DNA from: Eriocheir sinensis
Taxonomy: Eukaryota; Arthropoda; Malacostraca; Decapoda; Varunidae
Direction: 5' to 3'
Assembly (NCBI RefSeq): GCF_024679095.1
Contig: NW_026112142.1
Location: 183,501-247,500, forward strand
Length of the DNA: 64,000 bases
The translations under genes were made by a program, and so were the position numbers. The stretch's first letter is position 1. Each line of letters starts with the position of its first letter. Positions 34,444-47,473 of the stretch are shown piece after piece. Below the pieces are notes generated by a model, which was not told the origin of the DNA, ran no database searches, and worked only from the letters and a program-made list of their open reading frames with translations.

Positions 34444-34444
<1 letters not shown>

Positions 34445-34523
<79 letters not shown>
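34445..34523. repeat. (TC)n microsatellite
   Basis: About 79 bases of perfect CT. A short (GAT)n lies upstream near 34345-34370. Confidence 0.97.
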
Positions 34524-34527
<4 letters not shown>

Positions 34528-34667
34528 AGCAACCTTCCATCTCTCGACAGCACCAGACAGCCGCCCCTCCTCCTCCTCCCCCACATTCTTCTCCTTTTCC
34601 TCCTAATCCTCTTCCTCCTAAACACTCGACTGCTGCCGGCCAAATAAGACACGGAGAAGCGCTCTAA

Positions 34668-34669
<2 letters not shown>

Positions 34670-34714
<45 letters not shown>

Positions 34715-34746
34715 AGCCACAGGAAAAGAGAAAAACAATGGCCCAG

Positions 34747-34834
<88 letters not shown>

Positions 34835-34912
34835 ATATCAAGGTCAGTGATTTTTATGAATATCGTCTCGCTTTACATAAACATAAAAAAAACACCTTAC
34901 AATGCGCGCGCG

Positions 34913-34945
<33 letters not shown>
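34670..34945. repeat. Cluster: (CA)n, (GA)n, (GA)n
   Basis: CA at 34670-34710, GA at 34749-34830, GA at 34916-34945, with short unique spacers. Confidence 0.95.
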
Positions 34946-34948
<3 letters not shown>

Positions 34949-35009
34949 CTATATCCATGTCTGTGTTTTTTATCAATAACATCTATCATTTTACACATGG
35001 AAGGAAACC

Positions 35010-35245
35010 CTCCGAAAAGATATACATGATTCATGTGACCCTGAATTCCTTCACTTCGCCTCAACGCTAACATAACAACTCCTCAAATACTAACAAACCA
35101 ACATTATCACTTTTTTTATTCAAGAACCTCAAAATCAACTCTACGAAAAGATATGACTTACATGAATTTATATTCCTTCCCTTCCTTACCTCAGAGCTCA
35201 CGTAATAGCTCCTCAAATACAAAATACAAACAAATAAGTTTTAAT
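35010..35245 (+). repeat. ~130-bp tandem duplication
   Basis: CGAAAAGATAT, ATTCCTTC, CTCAACGCTAACATAACA and ACTCCTCAAATACTAAC recur as a second, diverged unit. Confidence 0.65.
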
Positions 35246-35762
35246 TCACCCACCAAAACGTAGGGCACATAAATCATCCCGTAATGGCGTATTGTTAACT
35301 GCCGCACCATTAAACTCATCACATGATTGCAAGCTTCTCGTACCAATGAAAAAAATCACTCAGGAGCGGATGGCAACAGGTATATTTATTTCTCCTGCTT
35401 CCCCGTCGCCGCCTTCGCCATTTGGTCCTCAGTGTGGGAGCCACGTCGATGCCCGCCAGGAAGGGAGGACTCGGTATAAACATTTCCCGCTGATGGAAAC
35501 GTGGTGCTCGCCTCGCACGCCAACCCAAACTATATTCCCCTTAATGGTCAGGTTTTCTACTTGGCACCGGCTACTAACATGATTTCCTGTACAGTATTCT
35601 CCAATTCCTAAGCTTTAATTGTGGGTAATACTACTTCAGGGCTAATGGCAACGTTAATCATGTAGTTGGCTTCCCAAAGGATATAGTACGGACTAAGTTT
35701 ATTCAATGTCTATCTATCCCATCATTACAGAACCTGACAAACGCCCTAATCCACATCGATGG
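35246..35762. other. No recognisable feature
   Basis: Apparently unique sequence with no coding signature beyond chance frames. Confidence 0.4.
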
Positions 35763-35975
35763 ACTATTTTCTGAAACATTTCGGTTTCCAAGCTCCCAAG
35801 GTTTTCGTAGTATTCCTGGCTATTTCCATGGGTAGTTTTATGACCCTGGTGGTACTCAAACTCTTCTTCTGTACCAGGAACCTAAAAAAACACTCATTAG
35901 ACCCCAACTAATCTTCTTTCTAGCCTTTGAAAATCGTTGATGGGAGAGGTGGAAGCGTCTGAGAACACCAACCAA
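35763..35975 (+). mobile_element. MITE family M1, copy 5
   Basis: CTGAAACATTTCGG start, core TTTCCATGGGTAGTTTTATG, TTCTTCTGTACCAGGAAC, end GGAAGCGTCTGAGAACACC. Confidence 0.8.
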
Positions 35976-36084
35976 CATCAGCACCAAACATTACACAAGG
36001 ACTTTTCGCATTTAGTTCTTTAGCTTACAAACCCAATCTGCGTCAAACAGTATAACTTGCTCTGATTAGTCCCGCCTTCCTGCC

Positions 36085-36465
36085 TCCCTATTATTACCAG
36101 GTCCTCGCGTGATAGGTTCTCCTTTTCTTTCCTCCTCGTCCTTCCCTCAGTAATTAATGGACACACAAGCACAAAACTCATTCATCCGTTTACTATTGCC
36201 CTTCTCTTAACGCCTTCCTGCCTCCCTACTACTATCATCAGGTCCTCGTTTACTACACAGGTTCTGCATAGCTTTCCTCCTCTTACTTTCATGGGTAACT
36301 AATTAACACAGGCACAAGACTCATTCATCTTTATAGTGTTGTCCCTCCTCATTGCCTTGCTGCCTCCCTCGCGTGGTAGGTTCTGCATTTCTTTACTGTC
36401 CTTCCCTCCCTCAGTCCTCAGTATGTAACTAATGGGCAGTCACAAGACTCATTCATCCCTTCCCA
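36085..36465 (+). repeat. ~125-bp tandem repeat x3
   Basis: CCTGCCTCCCTA, GTTCTGCAT, TTCCTCCTC and CAAGACTCATTCATC recur three times. Confidence 0.75.
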
Positions 36466-36557
36466 GCTGTGCTTCCTCCTAAGCTGACAGCCACGCACGA
36501 CAACCTGCCACCGCACCTTGCACAATGAAGTCTCCACTCAGTCGATGATAAATGAAT

Positions 36558-36559
<2 letters not shown>

Positions 36560-36601
<42 letters not shown>

Positions 36602-36659
36602 TGTGGGGTGGTACAGGCTGTCAACCACGAGTCTAGCATGTGATCAGACCGTGGCTGGA

Positions 36660-36737
<78 letters not shown>
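36560..36737. repeat. (CA)n and (TC)n microsatellites
   Basis: CA at 36560-36599 and CT at 36663-36737. Confidence 0.96.
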
Positions 36738-36741
<4 letters not shown>

Positions 36742-36816
36742 CAAATAAGTAACAAGCAGGCTAGCAACACACTGACAAACACATTCTCATGCCTACACGT
36801 TCATGCACCAGCCAGG

Positions 36817-37031
36817 GCCCACATTCTCAAACATTTCGGGGCCTACATAAACACCCACATTAGATAAGATTTTCGTTGGGCTGTGTCAGTATTTCCAAGA
36901 GTAGAATTATGAGCCTGGGGATTGTTTAACAGGACATCTCCACCGTGAACGTGGAAAACACACACGAGAACCCGGCTAGTACCCTTTGGAAATAGTTGTT
37001 GTGGGAGCCGAAAGCGTATGAGAATACGAGC
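36817..37031 (+). mobile_element. MITE family M1, copy 6 (near complete)
   Basis: The left end, CACATTCTCAAACATTTCGG, and right end, AGCCGAAAGCGTATGAGAAT, are imperfect inverted repeats. The core is GTATTTCCAAGAGTAGAATT. Confidence 0.82.
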
Positions 37032-37261
37032 GCAGCGCCAGACAGCCAGACAGCGGCCCCACACCACGACCCCAACGCTGTGAACTCCCCTCCAGGGCCC
37101 TCCCTGCTCCCCTCCGCTCTCCTCAGCTCCTCCACGATCATCAGTGTCGGTCCTCGGCGGGCATAACACCGTAAACAGTACCAGGTGACCTCAAAAATGC
37201 CTCTCGTCTCCTCTCTCTATCTCCACTCCGGGGACTTCAGAACCGACAGACTGGGAAAAGT

Positions 37262-37690
37262 GGTGAGAAACATGGAAACATGGAAATGCAGGCAACAGAA
37301 AGCCTATTGGCTCATTACGAGGTCGCCCGCTTGGGTGATTTAATCTGCTCGACCGCCACTTGGGGCTTGGTGAGCAGATGAAAGCACCTTGATATTGAGG
37401 AGCAGATGGAAGCCCCTCGTTATTCAGTTTACTCCCGACGCAGCGAAATGACGGTCGATTCTATATTTGAAGGAGTTGATGGTATTCGCATTTACTACTT
37501 CTGAGGAAAGATTGTTCCAGCGGCGGATGACTCGGTTTGAAAAGAAACTCCTTCCAATGTCTGTGTTACATCGCCTCGACTGAATGGGTAAACCGTTATT
37601 TCTAGTTCTTGAGTTGGTGTGCAGTTCAAAGAATTTGGAGTAATGAGGGAGAACCGGGAAGAATGTGGCTGAATGGCGCAACGAGGAGGA
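37262..37690 (-). mobile_element. CR1-like LINE 3' end, family E, copy 2
   Basis: The minus strand reads ELHTNSRTRNNGLPIQSR, RCNTDIGRSFFSNRVI, NANTINSFKYRIDRHFAA and SGVN stop. The 3' UTR has GAGCCAATAGGCTTTCTGT and a CATGTTTCCATGTTTC end. It is the inverted homologue of 7866-8262, here without an internal stop. A (TCC)n tract lies just upstream of its 5' limit, as in the other copy. Confidence 0.8.
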
Positions 37691-37781
37691 GGAGGAGGAG
37701 TGAAGAGACGACGTTGACGAGCTGTGGAAAATGAATTTAAAGGGAACGGCGAGTTTGTGTGATGAGACATGAGTTTACGAT

Positions 37782-37782
<1 letters not shown>

Positions 37783-37828
<46 letters not shown>
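37783..37828. repeat. (GA)n microsatellite
   Basis: About 46 bases, just upstream of the 5' truncation of LINE C. Confidence 0.95.
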
Positions 37829-37830
<2 letters not shown>

Positions 37831-37857
37831 GGTGGGTGTTACTTCTGTGTATGTGTG

Positions 37858-40464
37858 TGTGGACACTCAATGCTCCCAACGCACACCTGTACACCTACCC
37901 ACACATCCCTGATCCTATAAGGAATGCCAACGATAACGCGAGGACTCTCGCCACTCTATGCTCAGACGAGAAACTCATTGTTATCAATAATCTCAAGACA
38001 CCCACGCAATACTTCCCGAGTAAATTGACTTTCAAGAAAACAACAGAGTGGAAATATGAGTTGGACGTATGTGTTGCTTCAACCTGTGTGGTTCAGTGTT
38101 TGAGTGAGTTTTGTGTGTGGCAAGACATGTCTTTACCGTCTGACCACGCTCCTATATCTGTGTCTGTGTCTCCCCCGAGTGTCAACGTTACGGACCTGTG
38201 TGTCCGCGCGCAGCACCTGGGTGACCACGCTACAATATACACTACATCAAATAATGCCTTGGTTAACCGACCTACGAAATTTTGTGATTTAAATGTTGAA
38301 GAATTTCATACCGTGCTCACCCAGCGTGATGTGCCTGTGTTGAGTGCTGATGGCCATGTTGACAGATATGCCGATGAAATCGCGAACACGCTATACGAAT
38401 GCAGTAAAACAAGTTATAATGATAATCATGGTAATGTTGTGGATGCAATGACAAACAGATGGGACAGACTGCTCCGTGATAATGACGATAAGCATGTATG
38501 GCAGGCTATTGACTGGAGAGGAGAATACAGAGAGACCAATGATAACAACAGGTGTCCAGATGATGAAGAGTTTAAATTATTTTTTGAAGAGTTGTTAAAC
38601 CCCCCTGATGTGACTGATCTTGATGTTGATGCTTTCACCACTCCTGTGACAATTCCTATTTTAGACAGTGAAATATCAGTGGTTGAGGTGGAACACAGCA
38701 TAAATAAACTCAAAGTAGACAAGGCGAGCGGCCCGGATGGTTTGTGTCCAGGGATTTTTAAAGTGTTACCGATGCAGTGGCTTTTATCAATCACTACTTT
38801 ATTCAACACTATTTTTATCTCAGGCAGTTACCCGTCATCGTGGCGTCTGGCAAGACTATTTACAATTCTCAAGCGTGGTGACCCACTACTCCCGAGTAAT
38901 TATCGCGGCATTAATGTGATGAACATAATTGCAAAAATATATGACATGGTGCTGTGTAACCGATTGATGCAGTGGTTTTCCCCGTATAGAGAGCAGGCTG
39001 GCAGCCAGCCCAAGCGAGGATGCATTGAACACATTGTGACGTTAAGAATATTGCTTGACATTGCTAGAAGAAAGAAATTTCCGTTATTTGTGACATTTGT
39101 AGATTTCTCACAGGCGTACGACCGTGTCCCGCGTGCTACACTGATGGGCGTGTTACGGCGTCTGGGGTGTGGTGCGGTAATGCTGGCTGCTCTGGTCGCC
39201 ATGTACCGCGTCACCCACAGCGTCCTTGGCGCGGCTGTCCTCACTGCCACCTTGGGTGTGCGTCAGGGCTCCCCCACCTCTTGCATTTTGTTTGTTTTGT
39301 TTATTAATGATTTGGTCAAGCTATTAAAAGAGAATTGCGGGCGGGACGGGTTTCTGTTGTGGCTGCACACGTTGGTGCTGATGGATGACACTGTCTTGCT
39401 CTCCACGTCAAGGGAAACCATGCACCATAAGCTTTCCATACTCTGTCAGTATTGCAGTGATTATGGTATGAAAGTAAATGTTAAGAAAACAAAGTTTTTT
39501 GCTGTTAACGTGAATTATGATGAGCGCGGGACGTTACGTGTGGGCGACGTGTCAGTAGAATGGTGTGACCGCTATACGTACTTGGGTAGTGTATTCACCA
39601 GCGACGGGTCCGTCTCATCAGCTATTGCTGCCCACGCACAGACGCGAATGTGCCATATTTTAAAGTTCGCCTCATTTATAAAGAAGAACAACGATACCCC
39701 GTTTTTATGTAAAGAGACGAGTGTTTGATGCCGCGCTGATGTCGACCGTACTCTATGGGTGTGAGTCGTGGTTGAATGGTGATCTTAAGCCAGTTGTAAA
39801 ACTGTATAACTGGGGTATCAAGCAACTATTGGGTGTGCGTATGACAACCTGCAATGACCTATGTTATTTAGAACTAGGACTGCCGCCCCTACGAGCCCTT
39901 GTTATTGGTAGACAACGTAAATTTTTCCGGTGCATGTGGAGGGAGCGGCGAGAAATAAATGACGACCCATGGTCACACGCAGTAAGACTCGCGATGGAAG
40001 CCAATGTACCAACAGGCAGGTTTATTTCTGATCTTATTTCTCAAGAAATAGATGATGTTGGTGAGGCGATTAGTGCCCTAAAAGAATCTGTTGCAGCATC
40101 TAATTCTTCTAGAAGAACGACATATGTGTCCCTAAATCCTGATTTTACTGTCCACAACTTATATTTGACACGAAAGTTTTTTAATGATTTACATAGAACA
40201 TCGTTTACAAAGTTACGTGTGTGCGGGCATGATTTAGCTGTAGAGACTGGTCGGTGGAATAGGCGAGGCAGGGGGCGCCTTCCCCTGGAAGAGCGGCTTT
40301 GCCCGTGTGGGGAGGTGCAGACTGAACTACACGTGGTGGAGTCTTGCGCCCTCACACAGCCATTGCGAGAACACCACCACTTTGCAACATGGCAGGAGCT
40401 TATGACAAAAGATGCACATGTCGCAGCAAGAATTGTTCATTTCTTACTTACTACATATCATTGA
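37858..40464 (+). pseudogene. Endonuclease (partial)-reverse transcriptase of LINE C
   Basis: It opens inside the APE endonuclease, with LPSDHAPISVSVS near its end. RT follows: INKLKVDKASGPDGLCPGIF, NYRGINVMNIIAKIYD, GCIEHIVTLRILLDI, FVTFVDFSQAYDRVPRATLM (catalytic Asp), LGVRQGSPTSCILFVLFIND and LVLMDDTVLLSTSRE, where the usual aromatic residue before XDD is leucine. Downstream are YGMKVNVKKTKFFAV and YTYLGSVFTSDGSV. A frame change near 39710, explained by one extra T in a T run, then gives RRVFDAALMSTVLYGCESWL. The C-terminus includes LCPCGEVQTELHVVESC (Cys/His cluster), ending LLTTYH at 40464. Apart from that indel the 2.6-kb frame is unbroken, so this is a young copy. Confidence 0.9.
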
Positions 40465-41111
40465 TATTGTCTTCCTGAACACTGGAGTCATGGTCGTTTG
40501 TATGTTGTCAATACGCCATTGAAACTGTCTTTCGTTTATTGTCTTAGTTCTGTAAGTCTGTCTTTTTAGTCAGGTAAATCTTATGTCATTGTTCTATCGC
40601 ATAGTTCTGTTTGTGTACCAAATGTCATGCCTTAGTCACGCTTTTATTTGATCTGCTTTTAACTTTTATTTGTTCTGTTTTAACGTTCCTTTTCTTTAGG
40701 TTTTTCTTTTTCTTTTTTAGATTTTCTTATCTTAGAGTGTCTTCTTAACATGTCCAGGCTATTAACATTTTAGTATATTTATTTTAGAGAATTCGTCATC
40801 TTTTATGGTTCCTCTGTTTTTACGTTTTTATCATAGTGTATTTTATAAATTTCTAGATATAAGTAGTTTCATATAATTATCAAAATTTGTAAAGTTTTAA
40901 TTTTTTAAAACTATTTTACGCCAGTAACGACACCAGAGCTGTGTATATTTTAGCGATTATATAAAGATTTTACGGAAGTGCTGAATGTGGACTACAAATT
41001 TGAAATGTAGTTATATTAACGAAATTAACATTCTTAAATAACTTCCGATTTATGTATGATGTTTTGGTTTTATGTACATTTGTGGTCAATAAATATCTAT
41101 CTACCTATCTA

Positions 41112-41112
<1 letters not shown>
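37858..41112 (+). mobile_element. LINE family C, 5'-truncated
   Basis: The element begins inside the endonuclease domain and runs through RT to a 3' UTR (40465-41112). The UTR has AATAAA at 41088-41093 and a TATCTATC-type terminal repeat that passes into a (GT)n tract. Confidence 0.88.
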
Positions 41113-41355
<243 letters not shown>

Positions 41356-41429
41356 AGGAGCCGTCAGCCTGTCACACTTGTCTCCCGGCTGGCAAGGGGA
41401 CGGGAGGTGACAGGTCGGCAGAATCAAGC

Positions 41430-41740
41430 AAGATAGAGGCTGTAGAATCTGTATAGCCTGTACAGGAACCAAGTTAGAGACTGTACAGGCAAGCAAGTTA
41501 ATATGTGGTCTAAGGGCAAGCAAGTGTCTGTAGGCTGTATAGTCAGTTATGTCTGTAGGCTATATTGTCTGCATGTCTGTAGGTTGTATAGTCTGTAGAG
41601 GCAAGCAAGTCTGTACGGGTAAGCAAGTGTGTCTGTAGATTATGTAAGGGCAAGCAAGCAAGCGTCTGTAGGGGCAGGCAAGTGTGTAGGCAGCAGCGAC
41701 AAGCATATTAGTCTGTAAGAGTCTGTCTGGGCACGCAAGA
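41430..41740 (+). repeat. Irregular GCAAGCAAG/TGTCTGTAGG repeat
   Basis: The phrases GGCAAGCAAGTGTCTGTAGG and CTGTATAGTC recur at uneven spacing over 300 bases. Confidence 0.6.
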
Positions 41741-41984
41741 GTACATGGGTGCAGGGCCAGGCACGCGGGGCACGTTACCTTGTGTTCGCGGGGGAGGGCC
41801 TGGTGATAGTAGTCTTCGGGGCACACACGCGGCCCTGCTCGGCGGCAGATCACGGCCCCGCTGGCAGGCCGCGGCCACCTCGTTAGCTGCAGCAAGCACG
41901 CTTCTTCTTCCTCATCCTCTTCTGAACTGTTCCGCTTTGTATCGCTTCATGGCTCCTACTTGGTTCTTTTTCACACTTATACAC

Positions 41985-43925
41985 TCCACTGCACACTTAA
42001 TGCTTCACTCTGCACACTTATATGCTCCACTCTGCACACCTATAGTAGATGCTTTCACTTGACAATACTTCACCCTGCACACTTAGATGCTCCACTTTGC
42101 ACACTTAATACTTCACTGCACACTTTGATGCTCCACTCTGCACACTTAATACTTCACTGCACACTTTGATGCTCCACTCTGCACAATTAATACTTCACTG
42201 CACACTTTGATGCTCCACTCTGCACACTTAATACTTCACTCTGCACACTTTGATGCTCCACTCTGCACACTTAATACTTCACTCTGCACACTTTCATGCT
42301 CCACTTTGCACACTTAATACTTCACTGCACACTTAATGCTCCACTCTGCACACTTACATGCTCCACTCTGCACACCTATAGTAGATGCTTTCACTTGACA
42401 ATACTTCACCATGCACACTTAGATGCTCCACTTTGCACACTTAATACTTCACTGCACACTTTGATGCTCCACTCTGCACACTCAATACTTCACTCTGCAC
42501 ACTTAGATGCTCCACTCTGCACACTTAATACTTCACTCTGCACACTTAATATTTCACTCTCCACACTTAATACTTCACTGCACACTTTGATGCTCCACTC
42601 TGCACACTCAATACTTCACTCTGCACACTTTGATGCTCCACTCTGCACACTTAATACTTCACTCTGCACACTTAATATTTCACTCTCCACACTTAATACT
42701 TCACTCTGCACACTTTGATGCTCCACTCTCCACACTTAATACTTCACTGCACACTTAGATGCTCCACTCTGCACACTTAATACTTCACTCAGCACACTTT
42801 GATGCTCCACTCTGCACACTTAATACTTCACTCTGCACACTTAATATTCCTCTCCACACTTAATACTTCACTCTGCACACTTTGATGCTCCACTCTGCAC
42901 ACTTAATACTTCACTGCACACTTAGATGCTCCACTCTGCACACTTAATACTTCACTGCACACTTAGATGCTCCACTCTCCACACTTAATACTTCACTGCA
43001 CACTTAGATGCTCCACTCTGCACACTTAATACTTCACTCTGCACACTTAGATGCTCCACTCTGCACACTTAATACTTCACTCTGCACACTTAGATGCTCC
43101 ACTCTGCACACTTAATACTTCACTGCACACTTAGATGCTCCACTCTCCACACTTAATACTTCACTGCACACTTAGATGCTCCACTCTGCACACTTAATAC
43201 TTCACTCTGCACAAGATGCTCCACTCTGCACACTTAATACTTCACTCTGCACACTTAGATGCTCCACTCTGCACACTTAATACTTCACTCTGCACACTTA
43301 GATGCTCCACTCTGCACACTTAATACTTCACTGCACACTTAGATGCTCCACTCTGCACACTTAATACTTCACTCTGCACAAGATGCTCCACTCTGCACAC
43401 TTAATACTTCACTCTGCACACTTAGATGCTCCACTCTGCACACTTAATACTTCACTCTGCACAAGATGCTCCACTCTGCACACTTAATACTTCACTGCAC
43501 ACTTAGATGCTCCACTCTGCACACTAAATACTTCACTCTGCACACTTTGATGCTCCACTCTGCACACTTAATACTTCACTGCACACTTTGATGCTCCACT
43601 CTGCACACTTAATACTTCACTCTGCACACTTAGATGCTCCACTCTGCACACTTAATACTTCACTCTGCACACTTAGATGTTCCATTCTGCACACTTAATA
43701 CTTCACTCTGCACACTTTCATGCTCCACTCTGCACACTAAATACTTCACTCTGCACACTTTCATGCTCCACTCTGCACACTAAATACTTCACTCTGCACA
43801 CTTTGATGCTCCACTCTGCACACTTAATACTTCACTCTGCACACTTAGATGCTCCACTCTGCACACTTAATACTTCACTCTGCACACTTAGATGTTCCAT
43901 TCTGCACACTTAATACTTCACGCTG
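41985..43925 (+). repeat. 43-bp dimeric satellite (~1.95 kb)
   Basis: Alternating half-units of about 21 and 22 bases, CACTCTGCACACTTAATACTT and the TTAGATGCTC type, recur about 45 times as dimers. The variants TTTGATGCTC and a shortened CACTGCACACTT are spread through the array. Open frames here are repeat artefacts. Confidence 0.92.
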
Positions 43926-44102
43926 CATCGAGCTTTGTTTCTCCGTACACTTTGCCGAGTCTCTTGTTTTGCTTTTCTATTTTCTTTCCCTTCGTTTTCT
44001 TCACTGTAGCCTAGTGTGGTCTTTTAGCATTTCCCTTTTCTGTCCTTTTGTTTGTTTCCTACTGTTACACTTGCTATGTTCATTTATCTTTTCCTGCTGT
44101 GT
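43926..44102. other. Short unique spacer
   Basis: T-rich sequence between the satellite and the MULE target duplication; no feature. Confidence 0.5.
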
Positions 44103-44118
44103 TCTTTTTTCGGTATCC

Positions 44119-46572
44119 GGTCATTTCGCCCACATGACCAGTTCGCCCACATCAAAAAGTCGTTTCGCCCAAAGTCAGTTCGCCCACACTGAGGAGTCAG
44201 TTCGCCCACACTGAGGAGTCAGTTCGCCCACACCGAGGAGTCAGTTCGCCCACACTGAGGAGTCAGTTCGCCTACACCGAGGAGTCAGTTCGCCCACACC
44301 GAGGAGTCAGTTCGCCCACACCGAGGAGTCAGTTCGCCCACACTGAGGAGTCAGTTCGCACTACACCGAGGAGTCAGTTCGCACTACACCGAGGAGTCAG
44401 TTCGCCCACACCGAGGAGTCAGTTCGCCCACACTGAGGAGTCAGTTCGCCGACACCGAGGAGTCAGTTCGCCCACACCGAGGAGTCAGTTCGCCCACACC
44501 GAGGAGTCAGTTCGCCCACACGGAGGAGTCAGTTCGCCCACACCGAGGAGTCAGTTCGCCCACACTGAGGAGTCAGTTCGCCCACACCGAGGAGTCAGTT
44601 CGCCCACACCGAGGAGTCAGTTCGCCCACACTGAGGAGTCAGTTCGCCCACACTGAGGAGTCAGTTCGCCCACACTGAGGAGTCAGTTCGCCCACACTGA
44701 GGAGTCAGTTCGCCCACACTGAGGAGTCAGTTCGCACTACACCGAGGAGTCAGTTCGCCCACACTGAGGAGTCAGTTCGCCCACACCGAGGAGTCAGTTC
44801 GCCCACACTGAGGAGTCAGTTCGCCCACACCGAGGAGTCAGTTCGCCCACACTGAGGAGTCAGTTCGCCCACACCGAGGAGTCAGTTCGCCCACACCGAG
44901 GAGTCAGTTCGCCCACACTGAGGAGTCAGTTCGCCCACACTGAGGAGTCAGTTCGCCCACACTGAGGAGTCAGTTCGCCTACACCGAGGAGTCAGTTCGC
45001 CCACACTGAGGAGTCAGTTCGCCCACACTGAGGAGTCAGTTCGCCCACACTGAGGAGTCAGTTCGCCCACACCGAGGAGTCAGTTCGCCCACACTGAGGA
45101 GTCAGTTCGCCCACACTGAGGAGTCAGTTCGCCCACACTGAGGAGTCAGTTCGCCCACACTGAGGAGTCAGTTCGCCCACACCGAGGAGTCAGTTCGCCC
45201 ACACTGAGGAGTCAGTTCGCCCACACTGAGGAGTCAGTTCGCCCACACTGAGGAGTCAGTTCGCCTACACCGAGGAGTCAGTTCGCCCACACTGAGGAGT
45301 CAGTTCGCCCACACCGAGGAGTCAGTTCGCCCACACTGAGGAGTCAGTTCGCCTACACCGAGGAGTCAGTTCGCCCACACTGAGGAGTCAGTTCGCCCAC
45401 ACTGAGGAGTCAGTTCGCCCACACTGAGGAGTCAGTTCGCCCACACTGAGGAGTCAGTTCGCCTACACCGAGGAGTCAGTTCGCCCACACTGAGGAGTCA
45501 GTTCGCCTACACCGAGGAGTCAGTTCGCCCACACTGAGGAGTCAGTTCGCCTACACCGAGGAGTCAGTTCGCCTACACCGAGGAGTCAGTTCGCCTACAC
45601 CGAGGAGTCAGTTCGCCTACACCGAGGAGTCAGTTCGCCCACACTGAGGAGTCAGTTCGCCTACACCGAGGAGTCAGTTCGCCCACACTGAGGAGTCAGT
45701 TCGCCCACACTGAGGAGTCAGTTCGCCCACACTGAGGAGTCAGTTCGCCCACACTGAGGAGTCAGTTCGCCCACACCGAGGAGTCAGTTCGCCCACACTG
45801 AGGAGTCAGTTCGCCCACACTGAGGAGTCAGTTCGCCTACACTGAGGTCAGTTCGCCCACACTGAGGAGTCAGTTCTGCCCACACTGAGGAGTCAGTTCG
45901 CCCACACCGAGGAGTCAGTTCGCCCACACTGAGGAGTCAGTCTGCCCACACCGAGGAGTCAGTCTGCCCACACTGAGGAGTCAGTTCGCCCACACTGAGG
46001 AGTCAGTCTGCCCACACCGAGGAGTCAGTTCGCCCACACTGAGGAGTCAGTCTGCCCACACTGAGGAGTCAGTTCGCCCACACTGAGGTCAGTTCGCCCA
46101 AACTGAGGAGTCAGTTCGCCCACACTGAGGAGTCAGTTCGCCCACACTGAGGAGTCAGTTCGCCCACACTGAGGAGTCAGTCTGCCCACACTGAGGAGTC
46201 AGTCTGCCCACACTGAGTCTGCCCGAGGAGTCAGTCTGCCCACACTGAGTCAGTTCGCACACTGAGGAGTCAGTTCGCCCACACCGGAGTCAGTGCCCAC
46301 ACTGAGGAGTCAGTTCGCCCACACTGAGGAGCCTGCCCACACTGAGGAGTCAGTCTGCCCACACTGAGGAGTCAGTTCGATTACACTGAGGAGTCAGTTC
46401 GCCCACACCGAGGAGTCAGTTCGCCCACACTGAGGAGTCAGTTCGCCCACACTGAGACGTCAGTTCGCCAACACTGAGGTGTCAGTTCGTCCACACTGAG
46501 GTCAGTTCGCCACACTGAGGAGTCAGTTCGCCCACACTGAGGAGTCAGTTCGCCCACACTGAGAGAGTCAGT

Positions 46573-46575
<3 letters not shown>
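44119..46575 (+). repeat. Left terminal array of 22-bp units (~110 copies)
   Basis: Units are CAGTTCGCCCACACTGAGG plus AGT, with CTGAGG/CCGAGG the main variant. The outermost units are different (TCATTTCGCCCACATG, GTCGTTTCGCCCAAAGT). Toward the inner end many units read CAGTCTGCCCACA or are shortened. A (GA)n tract (46577-46615) closes the array. Confidence 0.97.
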
Positions 46576-46619
<44 letters not shown>

Positions 46620-47403
46620 GATTGAATGAGTGCTTCTTATAGTTAAATGGTTAACCAGTTAAATAGTTTAATCTAATTATAAAAATGAACCGTGAAAGTA
46701 GGTCTCGTCATTACAGAAAGCCATCGTATGCACTCAGTTCCTGACATGATGGCAGTCTGTCCAGAACTCTGTATTTCATGTGGTTTTCCTGTACGGCCAA
46801 GACAGGAAGGGCTACAGTGCGAGTTCTGCTGCAGGTGGCAACACAGAAAATGTGATACCGGTGCATCAAGAGGAGATTATTGGGCAGCCGTGAGGTCTGA
46901 CAATACAATTGACTGGACTTGTACTTTGTGCACTAAGGAAGAAGCTACATCTCAAGACATTTCAACTGAAATAGAATCTTCATTTGGTGTACATCTGCAA
47001 GACAATTTGAGTGAGGAACAAGGTATTTCTTCACTGGAACTTGAAACATCACTTGATGACCCACCCCTGCAAAGTGAGGCACAAGTTAACCCTCCTGTGT
47101 TGCCCTCGTTTCAGCTATTTGAGGGTGGCACCAAAAGAGGTGAAAACAAGCTTATTGATGATCTTGGATACACTTATAACATTAAACTAGGAAGGCCAAA
47201 TGTAACATATTGGCAATGTACCGTCCGGCCCAAGGACAATCCCTGCAAAGCAACGGTCACACAAAGAAATAAGACCTTTGTGAAAAGAAATACACACAAT
47301 CATCCTCCGTCTGCCGATTCATCTTCAACAACAAACATCACATCTCAGGTGAAGAAAATGGCAGTACAAGATATCTTCAAACCAGCATCTGCCATAGTTG
47401 ATG

Positions 47404-47405
<2 letters not shown>

Positions 47406-47463
<58 letters not shown>
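47406..47463 (+). repeat. (GT)n at the intron 1 donor
   Basis: The proposed splice donor GAG|GTGTGT is the first GT of about 29. Confidence 0.9.
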
Positions 47464-47466
<3 letters not shown>

Positions 47467-47473
47467 TCTGTAT

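Noticed and set aside
38426..38809. Minus-strand frame overlapping LINE C
   Set aside because: It is a shadow of the well-supported plus-strand reverse transcriptase.
42296..43913. His/Leu/Cys-rich frames (LHSAHLDAPLCTL)
   Set aside because: They are produced by the 43-bp satellite and shift frame with unit length.
44119..46575. CRISPR-like array of regular short units
   Set aside because: There are no unique spacers, units are directly contiguous and variable, and the array is one arm of an inverted terminal repeat in a eukaryotic setting.
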